A stretch of 64,000 nt of DNA from Polyangiaceae bacterium UTPRO1. GTDB taxonomy: Bacteria > Desulfobacterota > Binatia > UTPRO1. The position numbers and the translations under genes were made by a program. The DNA lies in assembly GCA_002050235.1 (NCBI GenBank), contig MWST01000038.1, positions 1 through 64,000 on the forward strand, given 5' to 3'. Below, in pieces: positions 1 through 9,005 of this stretch (position 1 is the stretch's first letter; every line of letters starts with the position of its first letter). Under the pieces are notes generated by a model. It did no database searches. It was not told the origin of the DNA and worked only from the letters and a program-made list of their open reading frames with translations.

Positions 1-299
1 GGGTGGAGGTGCGAGATCGCGTCGACATCGGGCCGGACCCGGTAGACGGCGGTGTGGAGGTGGACCTCCTTCGACGGTACGTGGCGGTCGGGACCGGCGA
101 CCTTGCGTCCTTCGAGATCGACGGTGATGAAGTCCTCCGGCGTGCACTCGCGCAGCGACATCGCGCTCGGCGTGATCAACACCGCCTCGCCGCAGCGCAC
201 GCTCAGGTTGCCGCCGGTGCCCGTGACCAGGCCGCGGTGGTAGACGAATCGGCAGTAGCGGGCGAGCTCCTCGCGGAGCTGCTGTTCGGTCGACGGCAC
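1..299 (-). CDS. Class II aldolase/adducin-family protein (partial, C-terminus off the window)
   Basis: The reverse strand reads as the N-terminal third of a class II aldolase/adducin-fold protein: a TGTGGNLSVR substrate/phosphate-loop motif, an ITPSAMSL segment, then ISHLH at the window edge, which begins the metal-binding His cluster. The GTG start at 299 is preceded by AAAGGA with a 9-nt spacer. It starts 34 bp after the pdxA-like gene, so the two are probably co-transcribed. Family members cleave or decarboxylate sugar phosphates with a divalent metal. Pairing of a PdxA-type dehydrogenase with a class II aldolase is known from four-carbon acid sugar catabolism (OtnC, 3-oxo-tetronate-4-phosphate decarboxylase), which is the most likely but unproven role. 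A fuculose- or ribulose-phosphate aldolase is the alternative. Confidence 0.85.
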   Translation of the reverse strand, partial: MPSTEQQLREELARYCRFVYHRGLVTGTGGNLSVRCGEAVLITPSAMSLRECTPEDFITVDLEGRKVAGPDRHVPSKEVHLHTAVYRVRPDVDAISHLH

Positions 300-333
300 G
301 GTGCAGGTTCCTTTCGCGAACGGGATCAGCGCC

Positions 334-1356
334 TCAGACACGGGCAGCGGCGGCGGGCCCTCGCCGCCGGCGCACGGCCAGATCAGCGGCGGTCTCGATG
401 GCTGCGAGCAGGTTCTTGTGATCGGCGATGCCCTTCCCGGCGATGTCGAACGCGGTCCCGTGGCCGGTCGACGTGCGGATGAACGGCAAGCCGACGAGCA
501 GCGTCACGACATCACCGAAACCGAGGAGCTTCACTGCTCCCAGGCCCTGGTCATGGTAGAGCGCGATGGTGAGATCGTACATGCCCTGCTTGGCTTTGAA
601 GAAGACCGTATCGGCGGGAACCGGTCCGATGGCGTTCACGCCGGCGGCTCTGGCCGCGGCGATGGCGGGCGCTATCTCCTCGATCTCCTCGCGTCCGAAG
701 AGGCCGCCCTCGCCGGCATGCGGGTTCAGGGCCGAGACCGCGATCCGCGGCGCCGCCATCCCCTGCCCGACCAGCGCCTCGTGCGCGAGCATTATCTTCT
801 CGAGCACCCGCGCCTTGGTGACCTTGTCGCACGCTTCACGGAGCGACATGTGGTTCGTCAACAAGAGGAGCCGCAGGTCGCCCAGCAGAAGCACCATCGC
901 GTAGCGCTCGACGCCCGCCTCCTCGGCGAAGATCTCGGTCGCCCCCTCGTAGCGGAAGCCGGCCGCCCGCATCGATTCCTTGTTGAGCGGCGCCGACACG
1001 ATCGCATCGATCTCGCCGCGTAGCGCATACCGAGCCGCCTCGCGCGTGTAGCGCACGGCTGCGGCTCCGAGCGCGGGATCGACCACCCCGATGCGCACCG
1101 TGGCCGGATCGACGTCGCCGTAGTCGACGACGGCGACGGCGTCGCCGTCGCGCCGCCATGCCGACGGCCGCTCGATCGCCCGCAGCGGCAGCGTCAGTCC
1201 CGCCGCCTCGGCGGCGGCGGCGATCACCCGCAAGTCGCCGATCACGACCGGCTCGCAGCAGCGGCGAAGTGCCGGGTCGGCGAGGGATTTGGCGAGGATC
1301 TCGGGGGAGATGCCGGCGGCGTCGCCCATGGTGATGCCGATCGTCGGAAGTGCCAT
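334..1356 (-). CDS. pdxA: PdxA-family 4-phospho-hydroxy-acid dehydrogenase
   Basis: A 340-residue PdxA-family NAD-dependent dehydrogenase of full family length. Near the N-terminus it has GITMGDAAGISPE. The three metal-binding histidines lie in TNHMS, LNPHAGEGG and YHDQGL, and the C-terminal STGHGTAFDIAGKG motif is present. Canonical PdxA oxidises 4-phosphohydroxy-L-threonine in vitamin B6 synthesis. The PdxA2 subgroup oxidises 4-phospho-D-threonate or D-erythronate. The downstream class II aldolase favours the PdxA2-type catabolic role, but no tetronate kinase is visible to settle it. The gene follows a GT4 gene by 55 bp on the same strand and looks unrelated to glycan synthesis. Confidence 0.9.
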   Translation of the reverse strand: MALPTIGITMGDAAGISPEILAKSLADPALRRCCEPVVIGDLRVIAAAAEAAGLTLPLRAIERPSAWRRDGDAVAVVDYGDVDPATVRIGVVDPALGAAAVRYTREAARYALRGEIDAIVSAPLNKESMRAAGFRYEGATEIFAEEAGVERYAMVLLLGDLRLLLLTNHMSLREACDKVTKARVLEKIMLAHEALVGQGMAAPRIAVSALNPHAGEGGLFGREEIEEIAPAIAAARAAGVNAIGPVPADTVFFKAKQGMYDLTIALYHDQGLGAVKLLGFGDVVTLLVGLPFIRTSTGHGTAFDIAGKGIADHKNLLAAIETAADLAVRRRRGPAAAARV

Positions 1357-1411
1357 GCGTGCGAATCTCCTCGAGCTCTAGGTAGAAATGGGACGGGAGG
1401 CGCGGAGCTGC

Positions 1412-2671
1412 TCAGGCTTCGAGGACGCCGAGCGGCGCCGCCGCCCGCGCCTCCGCGGCGGCGACGTCGCGCTGCAGCACGGCCTCGTAGATCGACTCGA
1501 CTTGATCGATGACGCGCTCCCAACCGTATTCGCCCTCGACGGTGCGGCGGGCGGCCGCCCCGAGAGCGCGGCGGCGCACCGGGTCGGCGAGGAGCCCGAT
1601 GATGGCGGCGGCATACGCCTCGGGCCCCTCGTCCTCGACGACGACGCCGTCGACGCCGTTGCGCACCGCCTTTGCCGAGGCCGCCGAGACCACGACGGCC
1701 TTGGCGGCCGCCATGTAGTTGAGAAGCTTCATCGGGAAGCCCGACCACGCGCGGCGCGGACAGAGGGCGAGGTCGGCGGCGCGGGTCAGGTCGCGGATGG
1801 TCGCGAAGTCGCCGGCGCTCACGAGCCGCACCCCGGCGGGCAAGCGGCGGAGGTGCGGCGGCAGATCGCGCGGGGCGGTGTGGGTCGCGAGCACCAGGAG
1901 CGCGTCGCCGAACGTCCGCCGCACGATGCCGATGCTCGCGAGCAGGAGGTCCAGGTTCTGGTAGCCGTCGACGTTACCGGTGTAGAGGAGCAGAGGCCGG
2001 TCGCCGAAGTCGAAGCGGGCGCGGATGGCGGCGACGTCGGCGCGCGAGCACGCCGGGAACTCTTCCGGCGAGCCGCCCGGAGCGATGAGAGCGATCGCGC
2101 CCTCGCCGACGCCGCGCGCGCGCAGGAAGCCCACGAGCTCGCGGCAGATGGCGATGCAGCGATCGGCGCGCCGCGGCACCTCGCGATCGGCGATCGCACC
2201 TACGAAGTGCGCCAACCGACGCGCCGTCCGGCTCCGGAAGTATGTCGGCAGCTCCTCGGCGAGCGCGTTGTGGCTGTGGTAGATGAGCGGCACTCCGGTC
2301 AAACGCCGGGCCGCGAGACCGACGAGCGCCGCCTCGTAGTTGTGCGCGTGCATCAACTCGATCCCCTCGCGCGTGATCACGCGCACCAGGCGAACCAGCA
2401 GGGCAGCGTCGAGCGCCAGCTTGGAGGCGCACGGTCCGGAGCCGGCGGCGCGCAGTCCGGGAAGGCGCGGGATGCGCCGCACCGGCAGCCCCGCGAGCGC
2501 CTCCTCCAGCCCCTCGGCGTAGGTCACCACGACGGGCTCGTGGCCGCGCGCGCGCAGACCTTGCGCTAGTTTGCGGATGAGGAGCTGCGAGCCCTGCAGC
2601 GTCGGGAACGGGCACGCAGCGACGATCGCCACCCGGTAGCGGCGTCCCCTGACGTCGTCCACGGGCATCAT
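1412..2671 (-). CDS. GT4-family glycosyltransferase
   Basis: A 419-residue GT-B fold glycosyltransferase. The N-terminal Rossmann half carries ACPFPTLQGSQ (acceptor-side loop) and the ELMHAHNYEAAL region typical of GT4 enzymes. The C-terminal half has LLLYTGNVDGYQN and the sugar-nucleotide site GFPMKLLNYMAAAKAVV, where the usual EX7E pattern is replaced by a K/N-type variant. It would transfer a sugar from an NDP donor at the cytoplasmic face of the inner membrane during polysaccharide assembly. The start overlaps the stop of the upstream phosphatase-superfamily gene in an ATGA (4 nt), which indicates translational coupling. Substrate cannot be read from sequence. Confidence 0.9.
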   Translation of the reverse strand: MMPVDDVRGRRYRVAIVAACPFPTLQGSQLLIRKLAQGLRARGHEPVVVTYAEGLEEALAGLPVRRIPRLPGLRAAGSGPCASKLALDAALLVRLVRVITREGIELMHAHNYEAALVGLAARRLTGVPLIYHSHNALAEELPTYFRSRTARRLAHFVGAIADREVPRRADRCIAICRELVGFLRARGVGEGAIALIAPGGSPEEFPACSRADVAAIRARFDFGDRPLLLYTGNVDGYQNLDLLLASIGIVRRTFGDALLVLATHTAPRDLPPHLRRLPAGVRLVSAGDFATIRDLTRAADLALCPRRAWSGFPMKLLNYMAAAKAVVVSAASAKAVRNGVDGVVVEDEGPEAYAAAIIGLLADPVRRRALGAAARRTVEGEYGWERVIDQVESIYEAVLQRDVAAAEARAAAPLGVLEA

Positions 2672-4353
2672 GCGGCGGGCTCGCTCAGGTAGCCGAGCGC
2701 CTGGAGGCGGCGGCGGAGCTCGGCATCATGGTCGTGGTCATCGCTGCCGGCGGGATCGACACCGGCGGAGGCGGCGGCGGCGATGCGCGCCGTGCCGGCG
2801 ATGCCGGGGAGCAGAGCGCCGTCCATCCAGGCCGGCACGTCGAGCCCGGCCAGATGCAGCACCGACGGCGCGACGTCGACGATCGCGGCCGCGGTCGCCG
2901 CGGTCGCGGCGATGCCGCTCCCCGCGAGCACCCAGAGACCCTGCGGGCGGTGGCTGCCGTTCATGCCGCCGCCCTTGCCGGCCACGTACTCGCGCGCCTC
3001 CAGGCGGCGCGCGCTCCGCGCCGCGGCAGGCACCGTCGGTAGACAGGGGTACGAGTAGCCGCGGTCGAGCGCCAGCTCGAGGACGAGATCCGGCGCCGCC
3101 TCGACGAACGGACCCGCGTAGATCTCGTCGCGGCGGTGTACGCGGGCGACGATCGCGGCTCCGGTCTCCGGATGGCGCCACTCGAGCAGCGCCGCGCGCA
3201 GCGCCGTGACCGCGGCGTCGTACTCCGCCCCGGGGGCGACGGTGCCGTCCGGATCGCGGCCGCGGACGTTCAGCCAGATGCTCGGCGCATAGTTGAGCTC
3301 CTCCGAGAAGGCCCGCGTACGCCCCATGTCGATCGCCCCGAAGCGCGACCAGCTCTCGAGTCGGCGCGCCAGAGCGCGGCCGCCGCGACGCACTAGCCGC
3401 TCCTGCAGGCGTCGCGGCAGGAGCTGCAACGCCGCCCACCGCGCGCCGCGCGCCGCCCGGGCGCCGAGCTCGCGCCGGCCGGTGCGGAACGCGAGCCAAC
3501 CGTGGTCGGCGAGCCAGCGATTCAGATGCAGCGCCGTCGTCCCGGCGCCGCCGAAGCCGTGATCCGAAGCGACCAGCACCGTAGCCTCGGGCGGCAGCTC
3601 GTCGAGGATCGCACCGAGCGCGGCATCGAGGCGGCGGTACACGTCGCGCAGCGCCCCGCCGAAGCGGCGAGCGCCCGCGGCGTCGAAGCGCGGCGACGCA
3701 GGGTCGGCGAACATCCAGAAATGGTGGCTCGCCGTGTCCGCCTCGCCGAAGAGCATCATGAAGCAGTCCCAACGCTCCCGCCGCAGCACCCAGCGCGCGA
3801 GGTCGCGCTTGCGGTCGACGGCGGTCAGGATCTTCGGCAGCGCGTCGGCGTGCCACCCGGGGCCGATCGTCAGCTCCTGGAAGTCCGTGATCGCGTATGC
3901 TCCGACGGCGCGGGTCATCTCCGCATAGAGCTCCCGCGGGTGGACGAACGAGCCGTCGATGCCGGTGGCGACCGGGCTATCGAAGCCCCCGACCATGATG
4001 CCGTTGACCGGCTCCGGCGGATACGTGGTCGGCACGCCGATCACCGCTACCCGCCGGCCGGCGTCCGACATGAGCTTCCAGATCGTCGGAACGCGGCGGT
4101 CGCGGCTGCCGACGAACGCCACCTCGTACGTACCCGGGACCCGGCGGGTGAAGTCGAAGATCCCGTGCTTGCCGGGATTCGTCCCGGTCATGAAGGACGA
4201 CCACGCCGGGAAGGTGACCGGCGGGGTCGTCGACCACAGCACGCCGTGGGCGCCGCGGCGACGCAGGCTAGCCAGCACGGGCATGTCTCCGGCCTCGCAG
4301 AACGGCCCCGCGAGGTCCCACGTCGCCCCGTCGAGACCGATGATCGCGATCAC
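2668..4353 (-). CDS. Alkaline phosphatase superfamily protein (type I phosphodiesterase-like)
   Basis: A 561-residue protein of the type I phosphodiesterase/nucleotide pyrophosphatase branch of the alkaline phosphatase superfamily. It starts with AIIGLDGATWD (first metal aspartate) and places the nucleophile threonine in PPVTFPAWSSFMTG. It keeps FGEADTASHHFW and ASDHGFGG for the second metal site. No signal peptide or membrane segment is apparent, so it probably acts in the cytoplasm. A second member of the same branch lies at 9006-10394. The 19-bp gap to the upstream sulfatase-fold gene and the ATGA overlap with the GT4 gene place it in the polysaccharide operon. It may hydrolyse or transfer a phosphodiester on a glycan or lipid intermediate; the substrate is unknown. 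Confidence 0.85.
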   Translation of the reverse strand: MIAIIGLDGATWDLAGPFCEAGDMPVLASLRRRGAHGVLWSTTPPVTFPAWSSFMTGTNPGKHGIFDFTRRVPGTYEVAFVGSRDRRVPTIWKLMSDAGRRVAVIGVPTTYPPEPVNGIMVGGFDSPVATGIDGSFVHPRELYAEMTRAVGAYAITDFQELTIGPGWHADALPKILTAVDRKRDLARWVLRRERWDCFMMLFGEADTASHHFWMFADPASPRFDAAGARRFGGALRDVYRRLDAALGAILDELPPEATVLVASDHGFGGAGTTALHLNRWLADHGWLAFRTGRRELGARAARGARWAALQLLPRRLQERLVRRGGRALARRLESWSRFGAIDMGRTRAFSEELNYAPSIWLNVRGRDPDGTVAPGAEYDAAVTALRAALLEWRHPETGAAIVARVHRRDEIYAGPFVEAAPDLVLELALDRGYSYPCLPTVPAAARSARRLEAREYVAGKGGGMNGSHRPQGLWVLAGSGIAATAATAAAIVDVAPSVLHLAGLDVPAWMDGALLPGIAGTARIAAAASAGVDPAGSDDHDHDAELRRRLQALGYLSEPAA

Positions 4354-4372
4354 GGGATCGCTCCGACCGCCG

Positions 4373-6262
4373 TCAGTGCACGTACCCGAGCGCCCGCAGG
4401 CGCTCTTCGCTGGCGGCGTCGATCGCGGTCCCGGTCGACTCGACGGCGATCGACTCGGCGTGACTCTGGACGGCGCTCATGGCGGCGGTCAGCTGGTTGG
4501 CGACCTCGGTCCGGGTCGCCATGAGGTCCTTGTGCTCGCCCGGGTCGCGGGCGACATCGAACAGCTGGTGCTCGGGAAGGCCGCGCGGATTGCCGGGATT
4601 GGCGTGGATCACCTTCATGCCCCCGCTGCGGTACGCCTGGACGCTGTTGCCCTCGAGGTCGGTCTCGGCGAATACGTGGTCGCGCGGCGCCGGCGCATCG
4701 GCGGTGAGGCCGAGCGCCTTTCCGACCATCGACGGCGGCACCTGGAGACCCGCCGCCCGGATGAGCGTCGGCGCGATGTCGAGGCTCGACACCACCGCCT
4801 CGTTCACCGCGCCCTTCGGCGCCGCCGACCCGCCCTTGACGATGAGCGGCACCGCGAGCTGCTCGTCATAGAGGGTCGTGCCGTGCCACCAACCGCCGTG
4901 CTCGTGGAACTCCTCGCCGTGGTCGGAGGTGAGGAGGATCACGGCGTCGTCGTACAGTTCTTGGGATTTCAGCTCGGCAATGAGCTTCGCGAGCTCGCCG
5001 TCGAGGAAGCGGATGGCGCCGTCGTAGGCAGCGCGATACGCGCCGGCGAGAGCGGGGTCGGGATTCGGATCGGCGACGCGTGCGTAGGCCTCGCCGTTGT
5101 ACGGGTGCACGAAGTACGGATCGTGCGGCTCCATGAAGTGCAGGAACATGAAGAACGGCCGCTGCCGGTCGCGGGCCGCGAGCCAGTCGAGACCATGCTT
5201 CACCACCACGTCGGCCGGTTGATAGTAGTTCTCGACCCACTTCTTCTTGGAGACGAAGCGCTCGCGGACGAGGCGGAGCTGGTTGTAGATCGTGAGCTGC
5301 GCCGCCGACTCGGTGGCGCCGAAGAAGAACTCCGGCTCCAGGAAGACGTACTGGTCGAACCCCTGCTGGAAGCCGAAGAGCGGCGCGACGTTGATGTTGT
5401 TGGCGAAGCCGACGGTCGAGTATCCGGCGCCCTGCATGACCTCCGCGAGCGTCACGACCGCGTCGGGCAGCGCATCCGACTTGTGGATAGCGCGATGCGA
5501 CGACGGGTAGAGCGAAGTGAAGATCGTGCCGAACGACGGCCGCGTCCACGACGCCTGCGCGTAGGCGCGGGCGAAGCGCGTACCGTCGGCGGCGAGGGCG
5601 TCGATGACCGGAGTCGCTCCGCCCTCGCCGCCGTAGCAGGAGAGGTGGTCGGCGCGGAGCGTGTCGACCACGATCAGGAACACGTTCGGACCCTGCGGCG
5701 GCCGACCGCTCGCCACGCGAGCCGGCGCCGACTCCTGCTTGGCGCCGCCGAGCGCCATGCCGGCGCGAGCGCCGAGCACGGCTATGGCGAGCGCCGTCAC
5801 GACGACGAGGGGCGACGCCAGCCGCGGCTGCCGTCGCGCCAGCGCCCGCCAGACGAGGAACGCCACCACGAACAGCGCCAGCGCCGCCGCTGCGGACGCC
5901 AGCTGGAATTGCAGCGGCGACAGCGGCGCACCGTCGAAGGTTTCATTGAAGACGTCGCGGAAGACCCGGAAGCGGCCGATGATCGTCGCCAGGACCGCGA
6001 GCACGGACGCGCCCGCGAGCCCGAAGGCGCTCGGGAAGCTCACCCGCGTCGCGATCCCGAGGACGACTCCGATTCCGAGCCCGAGGAGAGCGCCGACGCC
6101 GCCGTAGGCCAGGAACGCGAAGTACAGGAGCCCGGCATCGACGCCGAGATGCCGCTCGGTGATCACGATCGCCGCCTCCGCGAGGCCCACGACCACGGCA
6201 GCGAGCGCGCCTCCGGCGAGGGCGCTGCCGATCGTTCCGTTTACCGCCTTGGCCGGGCTCAA
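4373..6262 (-). CDS. Membrane-anchored sulfatase-fold hydrolase/transferase
   Basis: About 629 residues. Several hydrophobic helices fill roughly the first 170 residues, followed by a sulfatase (PF00884) domain with VVDTLRADHLSCYGG and TSDHGEEFHEHGG metal motifs. At the position of the sulfatase formylglycine Cys/Ser the protein has Thr (SWTRPSFGTIFTS), as in phosphoglycerol or phosphoethanolamine transferases rather than true sulfatases. The TTG start at 6262 overlaps the TGA of the upstream small gene (TTGA, 4 nt). An upstream in-frame ATG at 6376 would require a non-homologous leader lying inside that gene. The catalytic domain is expected to face the periplasm, where it could decorate a glycan. 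Same-type gene: 18201-20243. Confidence 0.85.
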   Translation of the reverse strand: MSPAKAVNGTIGSALAGGALAAVVVGLAEAAIVITERHLGVDAGLLYFAFLAYGGVGALLGLGIGVVLGIATRVSFPSAFGLAGASVLAVLATIIGRFRVFRDVFNETFDGAPLSPLQFQLASAAAALALFVVAFLVWRALARRQPRLASPLVVVTALAIAVLGARAGMALGGAKQESAPARVASGRPPQGPNVFLIVVDTLRADHLSCYGGEGGATPVIDALAADGTRFARAYAQASWTRPSFGTIFTSLYPSSHRAIHKSDALPDAVVTLAEVMQGAGYSTVGFANNINVAPLFGFQQGFDQYVFLEPEFFFGATESAAQLTIYNQLRLVRERFVSKKKWVENYYQPADVVVKHGLDWLAARDRQRPFFMFLHFMEPHDPYFVHPYNGEAYARVADPNPDPALAGAYRAAYDGAIRFLDGELAKLIAELKSQELYDDAVILLTSDHGEEFHEHGGWWHGTTLYDEQLAVPLIVKGGSAAPKGAVNEAVVSSLDIAPTLIRAAGLQVPPSMVGKALGLTADAPAPRDHVFAETDLEGNSVQAYRSGGMKVIHANPGNPRGLPEHQLFDVARDPGEHKDLMATRTEVANQLTAAMSAVQSHAESIAVESTGTAIDAASEERLRALGYVH

Positions 6263-6522
6263 TCCGGAAACTCCACGAGGAGATCGGCGTCGTTGTGGGT
6301 CGAGCGCAGGCCCTTGGGCGAGATCTTGAAGACGTCCGCCGCCTTCCAGTGCAGATACCGGTTCTGCTCGAGCCACTGCACCTGCGGCGCCAGGGTCTCG
6401 TAGCTCTCGCCGAGCATCTCCACCAGATGTTGGCGGGTGTGCAGGAACGGCATGTCCTTGTTGGCGTCGTTCGCCCGCCGGTATTCCTTCAAGATGCGCC
6501 GTCTGATCGCGTTGTCGCTCAT
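6259..6522 (-). CDS. Small hypothetical protein, winged-helix-like
   Basis: An 87-residue, highly charged soluble protein from the ATG at 6522. GGAGG lies 14 nt upstream, somewhat far, so a start 18 nt further upstream (MEARHEP) is possible. The pattern RRRILKEYRRAND at the N-terminus, a central helix ending QVQWLEQNRYLHW, and the terminal VFKISPKGL strand-turn resemble a small winged-helix domain. No catalytic motif is recognised. It sits between the UDP-sugar dehydrogenase and the sulfatase-fold gene and overlaps the latter by 4 nt, so it is co-translated with it. A regulatory or adaptor role is a guess. Confidence 0.6.
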   Translation of the reverse strand: MSDNAIRRRILKEYRRANDANKDMPFLHTRQHLVEMLGESYETLAPQVQWLEQNRYLHWKAADVFKISPKGLRSTHNDADLLVEFPD

Positions 6523-6657
6523 CGGTTCGTGTCTAGCCTCCATCCGAGATACCCCGCCGCGGCGAGCGGGTACCCTTGCCATCGTCCCGCGCAGGGGCGC
6601 AAGGCCCCCGCCCGGTCGGCGTCCTGCCGGCTCCGCTGTCGACGCACCTGCCGCGCC

Positions 6658-7953
6658 TCAGAGCCGGATGATGTTGCCGCCGATGAAGTCGCGGAGCGCG
6701 TTGCGCGTGTCGACGATCATCGGCGCCAGATGAACGATCTCCGGATAGTTGAAGCAGCCGTGGTCGGTGAGGATCACGACGCAGTCAGTACCCGCTCCCA
6801 GCGCTTCGCGCACCGGCACCTCTGCCATCTCCATGCCTTCCTCGCGGATCGTCGGCGCGTACGGGTCGCTGTAGGTGACCTTCGCACCTCTGTCGACGAG
6901 CATCTTGATCACGTGCAGCGCCGGCGATTCGCGCACGTCGTTCACGTTGCGCTTGTACGCCACCCCGAGCACGTGGATGCGCGAGTTGCGCACCGCCTTG
7001 CCGTCGCCGTTGAGCGCGTCGGTGATCTTGTCGACGACGAACTTCGGCATCGACTCGTTGATCTGGCCAGCGAGCTCGATGAACCGCGGCTCGAAGCCGT
7101 TCATCTTCGCCTTCCACCCGAGGTAGAAGGGGTCGATCGGAATGCAGTGTCCGCCGAGCCCGGGTCCGGGGTAGAACGGCATGAAGCCGAACGGCTTGGT
7201 GGCGGCCGCGTCGATCACCTCCCACACGTTGACGCCGAGCTTCGCCGACATCAGCGCCAGCTCGTTCACGAGGCCGATATTGACGCTCCGGAAGGTGTTC
7301 TCGAGGAGCTTCACCATCTCCGCGACCCGCGTCGACGAAACCGGCACGACGGAGTCGATGCTCTGCTCGTACAGCGTCTTCGCGACCTGCGTGCACTGGG
7401 CAGTCACGCCGCCGACGACTTTCGGGATGTTGCGCGTCTGGTAGCGCTTGTTGCCGGGGTCGATGCGCTCGGGCGAGAACGCCAGGAAGAAGTCGCGGCC
7501 GACCTCGAAGTCCGCCCGCTGCAGCGCCGGGAGCACGACCTCGTCGGTGGTGCCGGGATAGGTCGTCGACTCCAGGATGACGAGCTGTCCCGGGTGCAGG
7601 TACTTCTTGATCTCCGCGATCGCCGCCAGGATGTACGTCATGTCCGGATCCTTGGTCTTCCGCAGCGGCGTCGGCACGCAGATGTTGATCGTGTCGCAGT
7701 CGTCGAGCACCGAGAAGTCGTCGGTGGCCACCAGACGGCCGGTCGCGACCAGCGACCCGACCTCGTCGTCGGCGGTGTCGACTATGTACGACCTGCCGGC
7801 ATTGACCGCGTCGACCTTGCGCCGGTCGACGTCGATGCCGACGGCGCGAAAGCCGGCGCGCGCGAACTCGATCGCCAGCGGCAGCCCGACGTAGCCGAGG
7901 CCGATGACGCCCGTGCGCGCCTTGTGGCTGCGGATCTTGTCCAAGAGCTCCAT
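6658..7953 (-). CDS. UDP-N-acetylglucosamine/mannosamine 6-dehydrogenase (WbpA-like)
   Basis: A 431-residue nucleotide-sugar dehydrogenase. It has the NAD-binding GVIGLGYVGLPLAIE near residues 15-29, the FLAFSPERIDPGN segment, and the active-site Cys270 in GGHCIPIDPFYLGW. The third domain includes GVAYKRNVNDVRESP. These features match the WbpA/WecC/VipA group that oxidises UDP-HexNAc to the uronic acid in two NAD-dependent steps, rather than UDP-glucose dehydrogenase. A clear AGGAGG lies 5 nt before the ATG. It would supply a HexNAcA donor to the glycosyltransferases of this cluster. The 111-bp space upstream could hold its own promoter. Confidence 0.92.
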   Translation of the reverse strand: MELLDKIRSHKARTGVIGLGYVGLPLAIEFARAGFRAVGIDVDRRKVDAVNAGRSYIVDTADDEVGSLVATGRLVATDDFSVLDDCDTINICVPTPLRKTKDPDMTYILAAIAEIKKYLHPGQLVILESTTYPGTTDEVVLPALQRADFEVGRDFFLAFSPERIDPGNKRYQTRNIPKVVGGVTAQCTQVAKTLYEQSIDSVVPVSSTRVAEMVKLLENTFRSVNIGLVNELALMSAKLGVNVWEVIDAAATKPFGFMPFYPGPGLGGHCIPIDPFYLGWKAKMNGFEPRFIELAGQINESMPKFVVDKITDALNGDGKAVRNSRIHVLGVAYKRNVNDVRESPALHVIKMLVDRGAKVTYSDPYAPTIREEGMEMAEVPVREALGAGTDCVVILTDHGCFNYPEIVHLAPMIVDTRNALRDFIGGNIIRL

Positions 7954-8064
7954 GGAATCCTCCTCAGGGAAACGACGGCGGGAACACCACGATAAAGGAA
8001 CGGAGCGCCGCCGACGACCGTGAAAACGCAGGCGGCGCAGCCTATGGCGGGAGCGAGAGCGGGC

Positions 8065-8997
8065 TCAGCGCTCGCAGGCGGTGAGCGCCGCCGCGACGGC
8101 GTCGCGGCGGCGCTCGATGCCGCGGCCGATGAAGACGGCCTGGTTCTCGACGACATCGGCGAGCTTCACCCAGCCAAGGTCGACGCGGCCGCAGGTGACG
8201 TTGAACGCACAGAGCCAGTCGTGGTCGACGAGGCGGACGATCCCCTTCGCCCGGATGACGTCCGCCGGCAGCGTTCGCAGTACGTCCGCGAACGCAGGCT
8301 TCGCGAGAGGCCGCCGACTCCGGTAGACGAACGACCCGAAGCCGTCGCGCGCGAGGTGCGCCGCCGCCGGGCGCGGCGCCGACGCGGCGCGCTCCCGGTG
8401 CACGGCGACGTCGGTCGCGAAGAGCACCTCGGCAGCGACGGCGCCGCGGGCGCTCGCTAGCTGCAGCGCCCGCGGATTCAGGCGCTCGAGCCGCGCCCGC
8501 AGACTCGCGAGCGCTCCGGGATCGACGAGGTCGCCCTTGCTCACCACGAGGAAGTCCGCGGCTGCGATCTGCGCCGCGGCGACCTCGGCTTCGGCGAGGA
8601 AGCGCTCGATGTGAGCGGCGTCGACTACCGTGATCACTGCGTCGAGCGCCAAGCCCGCGCTCTTGATCCGGTACGCGAGCGGCTCGGGATCGGCGAGCCC
8701 CGTCGACTCGATGACTATGAGATCGGGACGCGCCGTCTCGATGATCTCCCGGATCGCCAGGTCGAAGCGGTATTCATCGATCGAGCAGCAGATGCAGCCG
8801 CTCGCGAGCTCGACCATCTTCTCCACGTAGCCGAGGCCGGTCACGATGGTCCCGTCGATGCCGATCTCGCCGATCTCGTTGACGACGACGGCGACGCGCT
8901 TGCCGGCGAGGCCGTGCCTCAGCGCGTGCGTCAGCAGCGTGGTCTTGCCGCTTCCGAGGAAGCCCGTGAGGACGTCGACCGCGACCTGCCGCGCCAT
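8065..8997 (-). CDS. CobW/COG0523 family G3E GTPase
   Basis: A 310-residue G3E P-loop GTPase. Walker A is GFLGSGKTT (residues 12-20). The family metal-binding GCICCS motif follows NEIGEIGIDG, with IESTGLADP as switch/Walker B and SKGD as the base-recognition motif. A CobW C-terminal domain occupies roughly residues 215-305. COG0523 proteins deliver zinc, cobalt or other metals to client enzymes. No Zur box or cobalamin gene is adjacent. It lies 8 bp upstream of a phosphatase-superfamily gene, whose members need two metal ions, so a metal-supply role for those enzymes is a reasonable but untested idea. Confidence 0.88.
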   Translation of the reverse strand: MARQVAVDVLTGFLGSGKTTLLTHALRHGLAGKRVAVVVNEIGEIGIDGTIVTGLGYVEKMVELASGCICCSIDEYRFDLAIREIIETARPDLIVIESTGLADPEPLAYRIKSAGLALDAVITVVDAAHIERFLAEAEVAAAQIAAADFLVVSKGDLVDPGALASLRARLERLNPRALQLASARGAVAAEVLFATDVAVHRERAASAPRPAAAHLARDGFGSFVYRSRRPLAKPAFADVLRTLPADVIRAKGIVRLVDHDWLCAFNVTCGRVDLGWVKLADVVENQAVFIGRGIERRRDAVAAALTACER

Positions 8998-9005
8998 CGT
9001 CGCGC

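Noticed and set aside
3959-6403. An 814-codon open frame on the plus strand
   Set aside because: Antisense to two phosphatase-superfamily genes with clear metal motifs; low-complexity charged translation and no family match.
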